DNA from: Lishizhenia sp.
Lineage (GTDB): Bacteria > Bacteroidota > Bacteroidia > Flavobacteriales_D > Crocinitomicaceae
Reading direction: 5' to 3'
Assembly: GCA_007117355.1 (NCBI GenBank)
Contig: SKGS01000250.1
Coordinates: forward strand, 1-35,117
Length of the DNA: 35,117 nucleotides
Both the position numbers and the translations under genes were made by a program. Positions 24,371 to 33,036 of this stretch are shown here, piece after piece. Under the pieces are notes generated by a model, which made no database searches, was not told the DNA's origin, and worked only from the letters and a program-made list of their open reading frames with translations. The stretch's first letter is position 1. Every line of letters begins with the position of its first letter.

Positions 24371-25834
24371 ATGATTGAAGAAGAATTGTTAGCAAAATAC
24401 GAAGCGGTTATTGGACTGGAAGTTCATGCTCAAATGTTGACCAAAACAAAAGCATATTCCAACGATATAAACGCTTATGGAGCAAGACCAAATACCAATG
24501 TCAGCGTTGTTACTTTAGGGCATCCTGGTACTTTGCCAAAAATGAATAAAAAAACAATAGAATACGCTATAAAACTTGGACTTGCGTTGAATTGCAAGAT
24601 AGCCAATCATCAGTATTTTGCTCGAAAAAATTATTTCTATCCTGATTTACCAAAGGGATACCAAATAACCCAAGACACCACTCCAATTTGCACCAATGGC
24701 CATATTTCTGTTACATTAAAAGACGGAACCGAAAAATATATTGGTATTACGCGAATTCACATGGAGGAAGATGCCGGTAAAAGCATTCACGATGTGGATG
24801 TTTACGATACACTTGTTGATTTGAACAGAGCAGGAACACCATTATTGGAGATTGTTACTGAACCAGATATTCGTTCTGCTGAAGAAGCTTATGCTTATTT
24901 GACTGAAATTCGTCAACTTGTGCGCTATTTGGATATATGTGATGGAAACATGGAAGAAGGTTCGCTGCGATGTGATGCCAATATCTCAGTTCGATTAAAA
25001 GGTGCAGAGAAATTTGGTACTAAAGTGGAGGTGAAGAACATGAACTCCATTCGAAATGTGCACCGCGCCATAGAACACGAAATTGAGCGTCAAATTTTAG
25101 CTTTAGAAAACGGAGAAACATTATTTCAAGAAACTAGAAATTTCGATGCACTTTCCGGTACAACTAGTGCTATGCGCTCGAAAGAAGCAGCAAACGATTA
25201 TCGTTATTTTCCAGAACCTGATTTGCAGCCCTTGTTTGTATCAGAAGACCAAATTCAAGCGGTAAAATCAGAAATGCCTGTTTTGCCTAAAGCTTTACTT
25301 AAAAAATACACCAGTGAACTTGGACTTTCATCTTATGATGCTAATATTCTAATCAGCGCAAAGTCGTTTGCTAACTATTTTGAAGAACTTATTACGCACA
25401 CCAAAAACTATAAGTCAGCAGCGAATTGGATGATAGGCGATATTCGTTCATATATGAACGCTAAAGGAATTGAAATTGAAGAATTTTCTTTGACTCCAAA
25501 AAAAATTGCTGCATTAATAGCATTAATAGACGCGGGGAAAATTTCAAATACAATAGCTTCACAACGTTTATTTCCTGAATTGTTGAACAATCTAGAGGTT
25601 TCTCCAGAAGAATTGGCAATTAAGAATAATTGGATTCAAGATTCTGATGAGGGTTCCATTAAAGCAATTATTTCAGAAGTAATTGAGCAACATTCTGCAG
25701 AGGCCGAGCGTTATAAAAATGGTGAAAAGCAACTTTTAGGGTTCTTTATGGGGCAATTAATGAAAGCCTCAAAAGGGCAAGCAGACCCAAAAGCGGCAAA
25801 TAAGTTAATGAGAGAAACACTAGATAAGCTTTAG
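24371..25834 (+). CDS. gatB: aspartyl/glutamyl-tRNA amidotransferase subunit B
   Basis: A 487-residue subunit of the GatCAB amidotransferase, which converts Glu-tRNA-Gln and/or Asp-tRNA-Asn to the amide forms. Motifs: YEAVIGLEVHAQM, YPDLPKGYQITQDTTPIC, RIHMEEDAGKSIHD and LNRAGTPLLEIVTEPDI, with the C-terminal YqeY-like tail (KGQADPKAANKLMRETLDKL). GatA and GatC are not in the window, as is usual in Bacteroidota where the subunits are scattered. It sits 12 bases after the phosphorylase gene and six before the first TlpA gene. Confidence 0.97.
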   Translation: MIEEELLAKYEAVIGLEVHAQMLTKTKAYSNDINAYGARPNTNVSVVTLGHPGTLPKMNKKTIEYAIKLGLALNCKIANHQYFARKNYFYPDLPKGYQITQDTTPICTNGHISVTLKDGTEKYIGITRIHMEEDAGKSIHDVDVYDTLVDLNRAGTPLLEIVTEPDIRSAEEAYAYLTEIRQLVRYLDICDGNMEEGSLRCDANISVRLKGAEKFGTKVEVKNMNSIRNVHRAIEHEIERQILALENGETLFQETRNFDALSGTTSAMRSKEAANDYRYFPEPDLQPLFVSEDQIQAVKSEMPVLPKALLKKYTSELGLSSYDANILISAKSFANYFEELITHTKNYKSAANWMIGDIRSYMNAKGIEIEEFSLTPKKIAALIALIDAGKISNTIASQRLFPELLNNLEVSPEELAIKNNWIQDSDEGSIKAIISEVIEQHSAEAERYKNGEKQLLGFFMGQLMKASKGQADPKAANKLMRETLDKL

Positions 25835-25840
25835 AGAAAA

Positions 25841-27115
25841 ATGAACAAACTTATTAAAAACAACTATTATTCCTTGTTTATCGTTGTAATAAGCGGCTTT
25901 ATTGTACTATCTTCATGTTCGGAAGAAGGGAAGGGAGACGAAAAACAAAAACAACGTGCTGCAAAGGAAAAAGTAAATTCTGAAAATAATCACAATGAAG
26001 TTGATTATTATGAATCTGACCAAGAATTAACACCAAATGTAATTGTTGCTGGAAATGTAATTAAAGGTGCAAAAGCTTCTTTAGTTGTTGAAGCAAATAC
26101 CCCCGATGGAGTTGTTAGAATTGGACAAACCTTTACTGATGCAGAAGGTAACTTCTCTATCAAGGGTCATATTAAAGATATGGGGCTTTATCAACTGCGA
26201 TTAGAGGAAAGAAGAGTAGAAGGACAAGAGCCAAAACTCGTTCCAATGACTTTAGTGCCTGACGATTCAGTTTTTATTCAATTAGATTTTAATTCGTTCA
26301 ATGTTTCACCTCAATTTTCTGGAACTTCTTGGTCGGAAGTATTGAACGGTTATTTTGAAGAAATGAAAAAGTTTTCGGATTGGCAACAGTCATTAGAAAA
26401 TCCACAACAATATGGAAACGAAAAGTTGATGGCTATGGTTATGGAAGCAAAGAAATCAATGGATGACTTTACTGTAAAAGCGATTAAGAAAAACCCTTCA
26501 AACCCTGCTAATATTGTATTAATGTCTAATTTGTTTCCAATGATGGGTTACGATTATTGGGATAACAAACATTTGGCTGTTCTTCAAAATCTACATAAGA
26601 ATTACCAAGAAGCTTATCCAGAACATCCGATGACTAAATCATTAGGAACACAATTGGAACAATTGCAACAAAGTTATTCGGAGTATGTGGATTTTAAAGA
26701 GAAAAACATAGCACCAAATATTGCCTTGAGTGATCCAAATGGAGAAACAAGACAACTTTCTGACTTAAAAGGAAAGTATGTATTAATCGACTTTTGGGCA
26801 TCTTGGTGTGGACCTTGTAGAATGGAAAACCCAAATGTTGTGCGTTTGTACCGTCAATATAAGGACCAGGGCTTTGAAATATTTAGCGTATCGCTTGATA
26901 CCGAACACGCAAGATGGAAAAAGGCAATTGAAGCAGATGGTTTAATTTGGAAAAATCATGTTAGCGATTTAAAAGGATGGAAAGCTGATGTTGTCAGTCA
27001 ATATCAGTTTAATGCAATTCCTCATACTGTTCTTTTAGACCCTGATGGCAAGATTATTGCAACAAAACTTCGAAGTCATGAATTAGAACAAAAGCTCCAA
27101 GAGATTTTTGGATAA
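25841..27115 (+). CDS. TlpA-family thiol-disulfide lipoprotein
   Basis: A 424-residue lipoprotein. The signal and lipobox are residues 8-26 (ending VLSSC with the Cys followed by SEEG), followed by a charged, flexible linker of about 45 residues rich in Glu, Lys, Asn and Asp. A beta-rich domain (about residues 65-155) resembles DUF4369, then a helical segment, and a C-terminal thioredoxin-like domain with WASWCGPCRMENPN (Cys323, Cys326) and a cis-Pro segment NAIPHTVLL. The lipid anchor places the redox domain in the periplasm, where TlpA-type proteins reduce or oxidise disulfides, for example in cytochrome c maturation. It starts six bases after gatB. The next gene is a paralogue. Confidence 0.9.
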   Translation: MNKLIKNNYYSLFIVVISGFIVLSSCSEEGKGDEKQKQRAAKEKVNSENNHNEVDYYESDQELTPNVIVAGNVIKGAKASLVVEANTPDGVVRIGQTFTDAEGNFSIKGHIKDMGLYQLRLEERRVEGQEPKLVPMTLVPDDSVFIQLDFNSFNVSPQFSGTSWSEVLNGYFEEMKKFSDWQQSLENPQQYGNEKLMAMVMEAKKSMDDFTVKAIKKNPSNPANIVLMSNLFPMMGYDYWDNKHLAVLQNLHKNYQEAYPEHPMTKSLGTQLEQLQQSYSEYVDFKEKNIAPNIALSDPNGETRQLSDLKGKYVLIDFWASWCGPCRMENPNVVRLYRQYKDQGFEIFSVSLDTEHARWKKAIEADGLIWKNHVSDLKGWKADVVSQYQFNAIPHTVLLDPDGKIIATKLRSHELEQKLQEIFG

Positions 27116-27127
27116 AAGATTATTAAA

Positions 27128-28255
27128 ATGGAAAAACTTATTAACGTTACATTACTATTTATTTTTATACTCTCAATTACTTTCACAAGTAAAGCACAAG
27201 AAATTACCGCAAAAATATCTGGGAATTTATTTAATGTTCCTAGTGATACAGTGTATATTTCTCAAAACCTTGGTGCGCAAGGAATGAAAGATTTAGAGAC
27301 TTTTGTACTAGATAAAAAAGGTAACTTTAGTGAGAAACTAAAACTACCAGCAGAAGATTATTATGTTTTGCGTCTTTCTGATGGTCAATCCATAAACTTG
27401 GTGATTCGCGATAAAGATGATTTTAAAGTTTTTGGCGATGGCAAAAATTTGTTTCAATTTGCTAATATTGTTGGTTCAGATGATTCACAAGCGTTAAATG
27501 AATTTATTCGTTTTAACATGGCTTACAATCAAAAATTGGATTCTGCAAAACTATACTTGCAACAAAACCCGGGAAAGGACAAAGAAGTGAATGCTTCCTT
27601 TCAATCTGTTTATAATTCATTTCGAAGTGAGCGACAACAATTCATTTCAGAGTTTGCTAATAGCCCAGCGCTTATTGCTGTTTTAGGAACATTTAATTTA
27701 GACCAAGAGTTTAAAGAATATGAACAAACTGTGGAAGCTTTAAAAGAAAGTTTTTCTAATAGCCCAACAGTTCAAAATGTTGCGCAAGAGTTAGAGAAAA
27801 ACAAGCAATTACGAGCTTCAAAAGCTCCTTTGAGTCCTGGAGCGAAAGCAAGGGATATTGTTATGTCAAACCCGGAAGGTACAGAGATTAAGCTATCGGA
27901 TTACGAAGGGAAAATTGTACTTTTGGATTTTTGGGCTTCTTGGTGCGGTCCTTGCAGAAAAGAGAATCCACATGTTGTGAAATTATATGAAAAGTACAAA
28001 GATGCTGGCTTTACAGTGTTTTCAGTTTCTCTGGATAAAAACAAAACAAGCTGGTTGGCCGCAATAGAAAAAGATAAATTAGTTTGGGACGCACACGTTT
28101 CCGATTTACAAGGTTGGCAAAATGCAGCAGCCAAACAATACCAAGTGTCTTCGATTCCTTTCACTGTATTATTAGACCGAGAAGGAAAGGTTATTCAAAC
28201 CAAATTGAGAGGTTATCAATTGGAGCAAATGTTGGAAAGTATTTTTGGATTTTAA
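27128..28255 (+). CDS. TlpA-family thiol-disulfide protein, soluble
   Basis: A 375-residue paralogue of the preceding gene. The N-terminus is a cleavable signal peptide (residues 1-23, ending SKAQE) with no lipobox, so the protein is probably free in the periplasm. It has a DUF4369-like domain (about residues 25-115), a helical linker and the thioredoxin-like domain with FWASWCGPCRKENPH (Cys273, Cys276) and SIPFTVLL. Both domain order and many residues near CGPC are shared with the upstream gene, including HVSDLxGWxxxxxxQYQ, indicating tandem duplication. It begins 12 bases after the first copy, and the lpxH start overlaps its TAA by one base. Confidence 0.9.
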   Translation: MEKLINVTLLFIFILSITFTSKAQEITAKISGNLFNVPSDTVYISQNLGAQGMKDLETFVLDKKGNFSEKLKLPAEDYYVLRLSDGQSINLVIRDKDDFKVFGDGKNLFQFANIVGSDDSQALNEFIRFNMAYNQKLDSAKLYLQQNPGKDKEVNASFQSVYNSFRSERQQFISEFANSPALIAVLGTFNLDQEFKEYEQTVEALKESFSNSPTVQNVAQELEKNKQLRASKAPLSPGAKARDIVMSNPEGTEIKLSDYEGKIVLLDFWASWCGPCRKENPHVVKLYEKYKDAGFTVFSVSLDKNKTSWLAAIEKDKLVWDAHVSDLQGWQNAAAKQYQVSSIPFTVLLDREGKVIQTKLRGYQLEQMLESIFGF

Positions 28256-29004
28256 TGAGCAACAAAAAAGTATATTTTGCGTCAGACTTTCATCTCGGAG
28301 TTCCAGATTTCAAAACCAGTTTGGTTCGTGAAAAAAAAATCGTTCGATGGCTCGACACCATAAAGAACAATGCCTCTGAAATTTATTTAGTGGGGGATAT
28401 TTTTGATTTTTGGTTCGAATACAAGCACGCTATCCCCAAGGGTTTTATTAGACTTCAAGGAAAAATAGCTGAACTTACAGACGCAGGTATTCCAATTCAT
28501 TTTTTCATTGGAAATCACGATATGTGGATGTTCGGTTATTTTGAAAAAGAACTTGGTGTTAAAATTCACAGAGAACCAATAACGCTAACACTTCAAGGAA
28601 AAATGATACATATCGGTCACGGCGATGGGTTAGGGCCAGGGGACAAAGGCTATAAGTTTATTAAAAAGGTTTTTTCAAACCGTTTTTTTCAATGGTGTTT
28701 TGCTCGCTTACATCCTAATTTTGGCATTGCTGTTGCGAGTTATTCCAGTCGAAGAAGTAGAGCTAAAACAGGACATATTGACGAAGTTTTCCTTGGAGAA
28801 GAAAACGAATGGCTTGTTCTATACTCCAGAGAATATTTAAAAAAAGAATCAATAGATTACTTTATTTTTGGACATCGTCATTTGCCGTTAGATATTAAAT
28901 TGACCGATTCTAGCCGTTATGTCAATCTTGGAGAATGGCTAAAATATAACACCTATGCTGTCCTTTCAGAAGGAGAACTTTCACTTTTAAAGTTTGAAGG
29001 CTAG
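28255..29004 (+). CDS. lpxH: UDP-2,3-diacylglucosamine diphosphatase
   Basis: A 249-residue metallophosphoesterase of the LpxH type, hydrolysing UDP-2,3-diacylglucosamine to lipid X and UMP, the fourth step of lipid A synthesis, at the inner membrane. Motifs in order: FASDFHLGVPD, GDIFDFWFEYKH, IGNHDMWMF, IGHGDGLGPGDKGY, and FGHRHLPLDI. The FDFW and GDKGYK segments are specific to LpxH rather than generic phosphoesterases. The frame is open upstream to 28084, but those codons lie inside the TlpA gene; the ATG at 28255 overlaps its stop (TAATG) and starts the first strand. It closes the six-gene unit begun by lpxK. Confidence 0.92.
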   Translation: MSNKKVYFASDFHLGVPDFKTSLVREKKIVRWLDTIKNNASEIYLVGDIFDFWFEYKHAIPKGFIRLQGKIAELTDAGIPIHFFIGNHDMWMFGYFEKELGVKIHREPITLTLQGKMIHIGHGDGLGPGDKGYKFIKKVFSNRFFQWCFARLHPNFGIAVASYSSRRSRAKTGHIDEVFLGEENEWLVLYSREYLKKESIDYFIFGHRHLPLDIKLTDSSRYVNLGEWLKYNTYAVLSEGELSLLKFEG

Positions 29005-29202
29005 GAAGAGGGTTTTGGGAAATATCTGCTAGAAATTGTTCCTTCAGACGTGTCAGGAAAGGATTTAAATTTCGTCCTCCAACATTTTCACCATTCCTTC
29101 GTTAGCAACTTTTTTGTAACAATCTCTATAATTAGTGTATTATATTAATCTTTGGAAGGATTTTTGAAAGATTTAATCAAAAATGTTTATTACAAGAATT
29201 TT

Positions 29203-31458
29203 ATGAACCGTTTTCTAATTTTTTGTTTCCTCTTTTGCTCCATATTTGGTAAAGAATTTTCTAATTTGGTTGCGCAAGAAGATTATTTTTTAACACCTCA
29301 AGATAAAGCCTATTTATTTCATACGGTAAGAAAAAGCCCAATTCTAGAGCAAAACATTGGACGATATTTTCATTACGCTGGACCTGAAATTTTATTACCA
29401 AATGGTGAGGTAAACTACGACAGTATTGAATTGAAAATTATTAATCAACCGGAGCTACTGATTATTATGTCGGAGGAAATCCGAAAAGCACCAAAAGGTA
29501 TTCTTGCAGAAGCGGCTAATAAACAAGCAGTTTGGGAATTAAATAAACTATTGCATGCCAAGCGAAAAAATAATATTGATAAAGAAGGGCTTTCTTATGA
29601 TTATGAGAATTTTGAACGTGTAATTATTAGTCGATTGCCTACTGTTGCTTTCAAACAAAAAGGAGGAGGAATGATTATTCACCCGAAAGTAGAAAATATT
29701 TTCAATCCTAATTTGTCATTCAATGAAAAAGTAGCAATGTTAGAAGGTTTTGGTAATTGGACTGTGCAAGATAGAAAACAAGTCTTAGATGCTATGAATT
29801 ATGCGATTAATCATTGGGTAGAAAACAGAGCGTTTTCCATTTTTCAAAAACTTGGAGGAGAAGCAGATACCTTTATCAATGTTTTAACTGCCGCAGGCGA
29901 TGGTTCCACAACTTCAGGTTTATTTGAAGAGCGAGAAAAAGATGAAAAAGGTCGTTGGAATAGGGGATTGCCAAAAGCGGTAGGTTTATTTCCTTATTTT
30001 TCAGAAATCGTCATAGATGAAAATAAGAAAAAAGGGAAAGAAAAACTCGAGCCTATGCGTTATTCTATCTTGGATTTTGAAACAGTAGGGGGGAATAAAC
30101 AAACTAATATTCACCTAGATGTATGGGGATACAATAGCGAAAAACAAACCACTGTAGTTATTGAAAAAAACGCAAAGGCCTATCCATTATTTGGTTCCAC
30201 CGAATCGCGTTTTCTTTCACCTGATTCAACTTTTGGCGGCAGCGGAACATACTATACAATGATTAATCGTGTTAAAGCCGATATTGTTGATTTAGAAGAG
30301 AAAATTTCTGGTAAAAAAGGTTTTGATTATAAAATCGCCTATTTTGAAAAGAAAAAAAGTGATAAACTGTTGCAAATTGATAAAACTGAAAAAGAGTTGA
30401 ACGATATGCGTATGCGTCCAATTGTGACAAACGATAAAAAACTGAAAACTAAGTCAGGTGGAAAGGCTAGACGAAAAAAGCAAGAAGCAGTTGTTGCATA
30501 TTACAACCAATTAGCGGCAATTAAGAAAAAAATCAAGGAGTTACAAGAGCAAAAACAGCGAGCAATTGAGCTTATGCAACAAAAAGAGCGTCAAGTGCAT
30601 CACATGTTAGATTTGATTGGCCGAAATTGGGTGCCTTTTAAAGAAAAAGATGGACTTTATATTTTTGAAGATTCTACCACCTTTGATTTATATACTCAGG
30701 AATTTACATTTCCTCCTTCAAAAAAAGATTCTGCTTGGCAAAAAGAACCATTCGAAATTCGCTTAATTGCAATTCCTTATTCACACGTTTCAAATCAAGT
30801 AGATGAAGTGATGCTTCATGTAAATATTGTAGATGTTCGTCCAAAATACGATGCCAAAGTACAACTTATTTTGGAGGATGTTTTCGCTTCTAATTCTTTT
30901 GAGCTTTCAAACCCTTTATTCCAACCTAAAGATTCCCTTTCTGTTGTTGAATTTTTTGAGGCACTTCTGCGAAAAGATTTATCTTTTAATCTTATTATGA
31001 GAGGTGCAGGAGTAGGGAAGTGGAACGGATATCGTACGGTTGCGGATAGATCAGCTCAAGAAGTGGTAAGCTATATTGGAAAAACATCCGAAGAAAGAAG
31101 CAAGAATCGAGAATCAGAGGAAATGAAAAGATTACGTGTTTCTTATGTAGATATTTCACTAAATAGGGCTATACAACTGGAAGTGAATAGTTTTACTGAT
31201 CCTGTTACAACGAATTTTGTAGCACCTTCGAAAGTTATTCAAGAAAAAGTCGCTTCTTATAAGTTGACTGGAAATCAAGTTTTAAGCGCATACAGAACTT
31301 ATACTATTGCCAAAAAGATGCAACAAGAATTAAATGTTTTGGCAGGGATGTATCTGAGTCGTGAAGACGCAAAAAAGGTTATAGATCGAATGAACAAGAA
31401 GTTTCAAAAAGGAACCATTTACGTTGGAAGAACTTCATTTAAATGGAAAGACTTTTAA
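29203..31458 (+). CDS. large exported protein of unknown function
   Basis: A 751-residue protein that I do not recognise. The signal peptide is MNRFLIFCFLFCSIFGKEFS then NLVAQ, with cleavage near AQ-ED. Residues 30-330 are mixed helix and strand, with a Gly-rich segment KQKGGGMIIHPKV and TAAGDGSTTSGLFEE. Residues about 380-470 form a strongly charged coiled coil (KKSDKLLQIDKTEKELNDMR, then KKIKELQEQKQRAIELMQQK), and the C-terminal half has further mixed segments such as IRLIAIPYSHVSNQ and a Lys-rich end. There is no lipobox, no T9SS domain and no obvious catalytic motif. The ATG at 29203 starts the signal; a TTG at 29152 would prefix 17 unlikely residues. The next gene, an anion transporter, follows 15 bases later. 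Confidence 0.78.
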   Translation: MNRFLIFCFLFCSIFGKEFSNLVAQEDYFLTPQDKAYLFHTVRKSPILEQNIGRYFHYAGPEILLPNGEVNYDSIELKIINQPELLIIMSEEIRKAPKGILAEAANKQAVWELNKLLHAKRKNNIDKEGLSYDYENFERVIISRLPTVAFKQKGGGMIIHPKVENIFNPNLSFNEKVAMLEGFGNWTVQDRKQVLDAMNYAINHWVENRAFSIFQKLGGEADTFINVLTAAGDGSTTSGLFEEREKDEKGRWNRGLPKAVGLFPYFSEIVIDENKKKGKEKLEPMRYSILDFETVGGNKQTNIHLDVWGYNSEKQTTVVIEKNAKAYPLFGSTESRFLSPDSTFGGSGTYYTMINRVKADIVDLEEKISGKKGFDYKIAYFEKKKSDKLLQIDKTEKELNDMRMRPIVTNDKKLKTKSGGKARRKKQEAVVAYYNQLAAIKKKIKELQEQKQRAIELMQQKERQVHHMLDLIGRNWVPFKEKDGLYIFEDSTTFDLYTQEFTFPPSKKDSAWQKEPFEIRLIAIPYSHVSNQVDEVMLHVNIVDVRPKYDAKVQLILEDVFASNSFELSNPLFQPKDSLSVVEFFEALLRKDLSFNLIMRGAGVGKWNGYRTVADRSAQEVVSYIGKTSEERSKNRESEEMKRLRVSYVDISLNRAIQLEVNSFTDPVTTNFVAPSKVIQEKVASYKLTGNQVLSAYRTYTIAKKMQQELNVLAGMYLSREDAKKVIDRMNKKFQKGTIYVGRTSFKWKDF

Positions 31459-31473
31459 ACATCCAAGAGCTTA

Positions 31474-32838
31474 ATGATGAAGGCAGCCTATGTACATTTA
31501 CTTTTTGGATTATTCTACCTAGTAGGCGCTTCATTTTTACCAATTTCCTCTTTTGAGCCCAAAGCATTAGGCATCGCATTTTGCATGATTCATTGGTGGA
31601 TAGCTCAACCTGTTCCAATCTATGTTACAGCTCTTGTTCCGCTGATTGTAGGCGTTCCTTTAGGCATGATTTCAGAAACAGAACTTGCATCAGCTTATGG
31701 CAATAAAATGGTGTTCTTGTTTCTAGGTGGTTTTTTGATTGCCTTGGGAATTGAAAAATGGAAGTTGCATCATTATTTTGCAGAATATATTCTTAACCTT
31801 TTCGGTAATTCACCAAAACAGATTTTACTAGGCTTTATGGTATCTACCGCCGCACTAAGCATGTGGATTAGTAATACAGCAACAGCCTTAATGATGCTGC
31901 CAATGGCGATTTCAATTATTCTCTCAATTCCGAGGTTTAGGTTAAAAAAGCGCTTTTCTATTGCGCTTTTACTGAGCATTGCTTTTTCAGCAAATATTGG
32001 GGGAATAGCAACATTGATAGGTACACCACCGAATGTTCAAATGGCTGGAATTTTAGAACAAAACTTTCAAATCGAAATAACATTTTGGCAGTGGTTTAAA
32101 TTTGGATTTCCTTTTATGCTTTTATTGTTGATAGTAACCTATTTTATATTAAGGTTGGTGTTTTTAAAAAACATCTCTTTCGAAGTAAATACGGCTAAGT
32201 CACAAAAAATGAATACCCCTCAAAAAAGGGTATTAGTTGTGTTTTTAATCACAGTTATATTTTGGATTTTTAGTGTTCCCATTTTTAAACCGCTTGGAAT
32301 TCCTATTAACGACACTATGATAGCCTTATTTGGTGGATTTTTACTTTTTATTGTTCCTCAAGAAAATAAAAAGCCACTTTTAGAATGGAACGATACAAAA
32401 CGATTGCCATGGGGAATTTTACTTTTATTCGGTGGTGGATTGGCATTAGCTAAAATGCTTGCAAATGGAAATGTTGTTATTTATGCTGTGGAATCTTTGA
32501 GTTCGTTTAGTCACCTACCATTGATAGTCATTATGTTTTTGTTTTTTGGATTAGCTCTTTTCGCAACGGAACTTATGTCCAATTTAGCACTCGTAAGCAT
32601 TTTAATTCCAGTTTTGGGAGAATTTGCAGTGCTGTACGACTTACCTTTGATAACCCTAGCAGCAGGCGTAGCAATCAGCGCAAGTTGTGCTTTTATGTTA
32701 CCCATCGCAACTCCACCAAACGCAATAGTTTATTCTGCAAACATACTTTCCATGTCTGTGATGGTACGCGTTGGTTTTATAGTGAATTGTATTACACTGG
32801 TTTTAACCACGCTTTTCCTTTATTTCTTCCATGTTTGA
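31474..32838 (+). CDS. SLC13/DASS-family anion transporter
   Basis: A 454-residue polytopic inner-membrane transporter of the divalent anion:sodium symporter (SLC13/DASS) family, importing dicarboxylates, citrate or sulfate-like anions. The first signature is MWISNTATALMMLPMA with SNT, and hairpin segments are GGIATLIGTPPNVQMAG and MLPIATPPNAIVYSANIL. In the second repeat the SNT equivalent reads TELMSNLALVSILIPVL, that is Ser-Asn-Leu. About 11 membrane segments are visible. The start is the first of two consecutive ATG codons. It follows the unknown exported protein by 15 bases. The exact substrate cannot be told from the sequence. Confidence 0.9.
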   Translation: MMKAAYVHLLFGLFYLVGASFLPISSFEPKALGIAFCMIHWWIAQPVPIYVTALVPLIVGVPLGMISETELASAYGNKMVFLFLGGFLIALGIEKWKLHHYFAEYILNLFGNSPKQILLGFMVSTAALSMWISNTATALMMLPMAISIILSIPRFRLKKRFSIALLLSIAFSANIGGIATLIGTPPNVQMAGILEQNFQIEITFWQWFKFGFPFMLLLLIVTYFILRLVFLKNISFEVNTAKSQKMNTPQKRVLVVFLITVIFWIFSVPIFKPLGIPINDTMIALFGGFLLFIVPQENKKPLLEWNDTKRLPWGILLLFGGGLALAKMLANGNVVIYAVESLSSFSHLPLIVIMFLFFGLALFATELMSNLALVSILIPVLGEFAVLYDLPLITLAAGVAISASCAFMLPIATPPNAIVYSANILSMSVMVRVGFIVNCITLVLTTLFLYFFHV

Positions 32839-32906
32839 GAACTTTATCGGCTTTCAAAAATGGATTGAAAAAGTTTTGAATGAATTGAATTTATTCTAAC
32901 CAGCTT

Positions 32907-33029
32907 TATTCACCAATCTGACAAAAAGAAGTGTTCCCAAAAAATAGGGATGCTATAAAACACCTTATTTGCATTTAAAGTGCTTTATATCAATGTGTTA
33001 CTTTATTAACGATGTCAGATTGGTGAATA
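32907..33029. repeat. 123-bp element with 17-bp perfect inverted repeats
   Basis: The 17 bases at 32907-32923 are the exact reverse complement of 33013-33029. If the outer TA on each side is a target duplication, the element is 32909-33027 with 15-bp terminal repeats, the appearance of a TA-inserted miniature element of the IS630/Tc1 type. The 89-base interior holds two smaller hairpins: 32931-32938 with 32947-32949 and 32959-32963 (interrupted), and 32976-32981 with 33000-33005. There is no coding capacity. It lies between the convergent transporter and lysA genes, 7 bases from the lysA stop. A structured bidirectional terminator is the main alternative. Confidence 0.6.
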
Positions 33030-33036
33030 TTGCGGG

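Noticed and set aside
29139-29154. TAATCTTTG before the 751-residue protein as its promoter
   Set aside because: It has three instead of two bases between TA and TTTG and an upstream TTTG is at a poor distance (30 bases), so it is not called.
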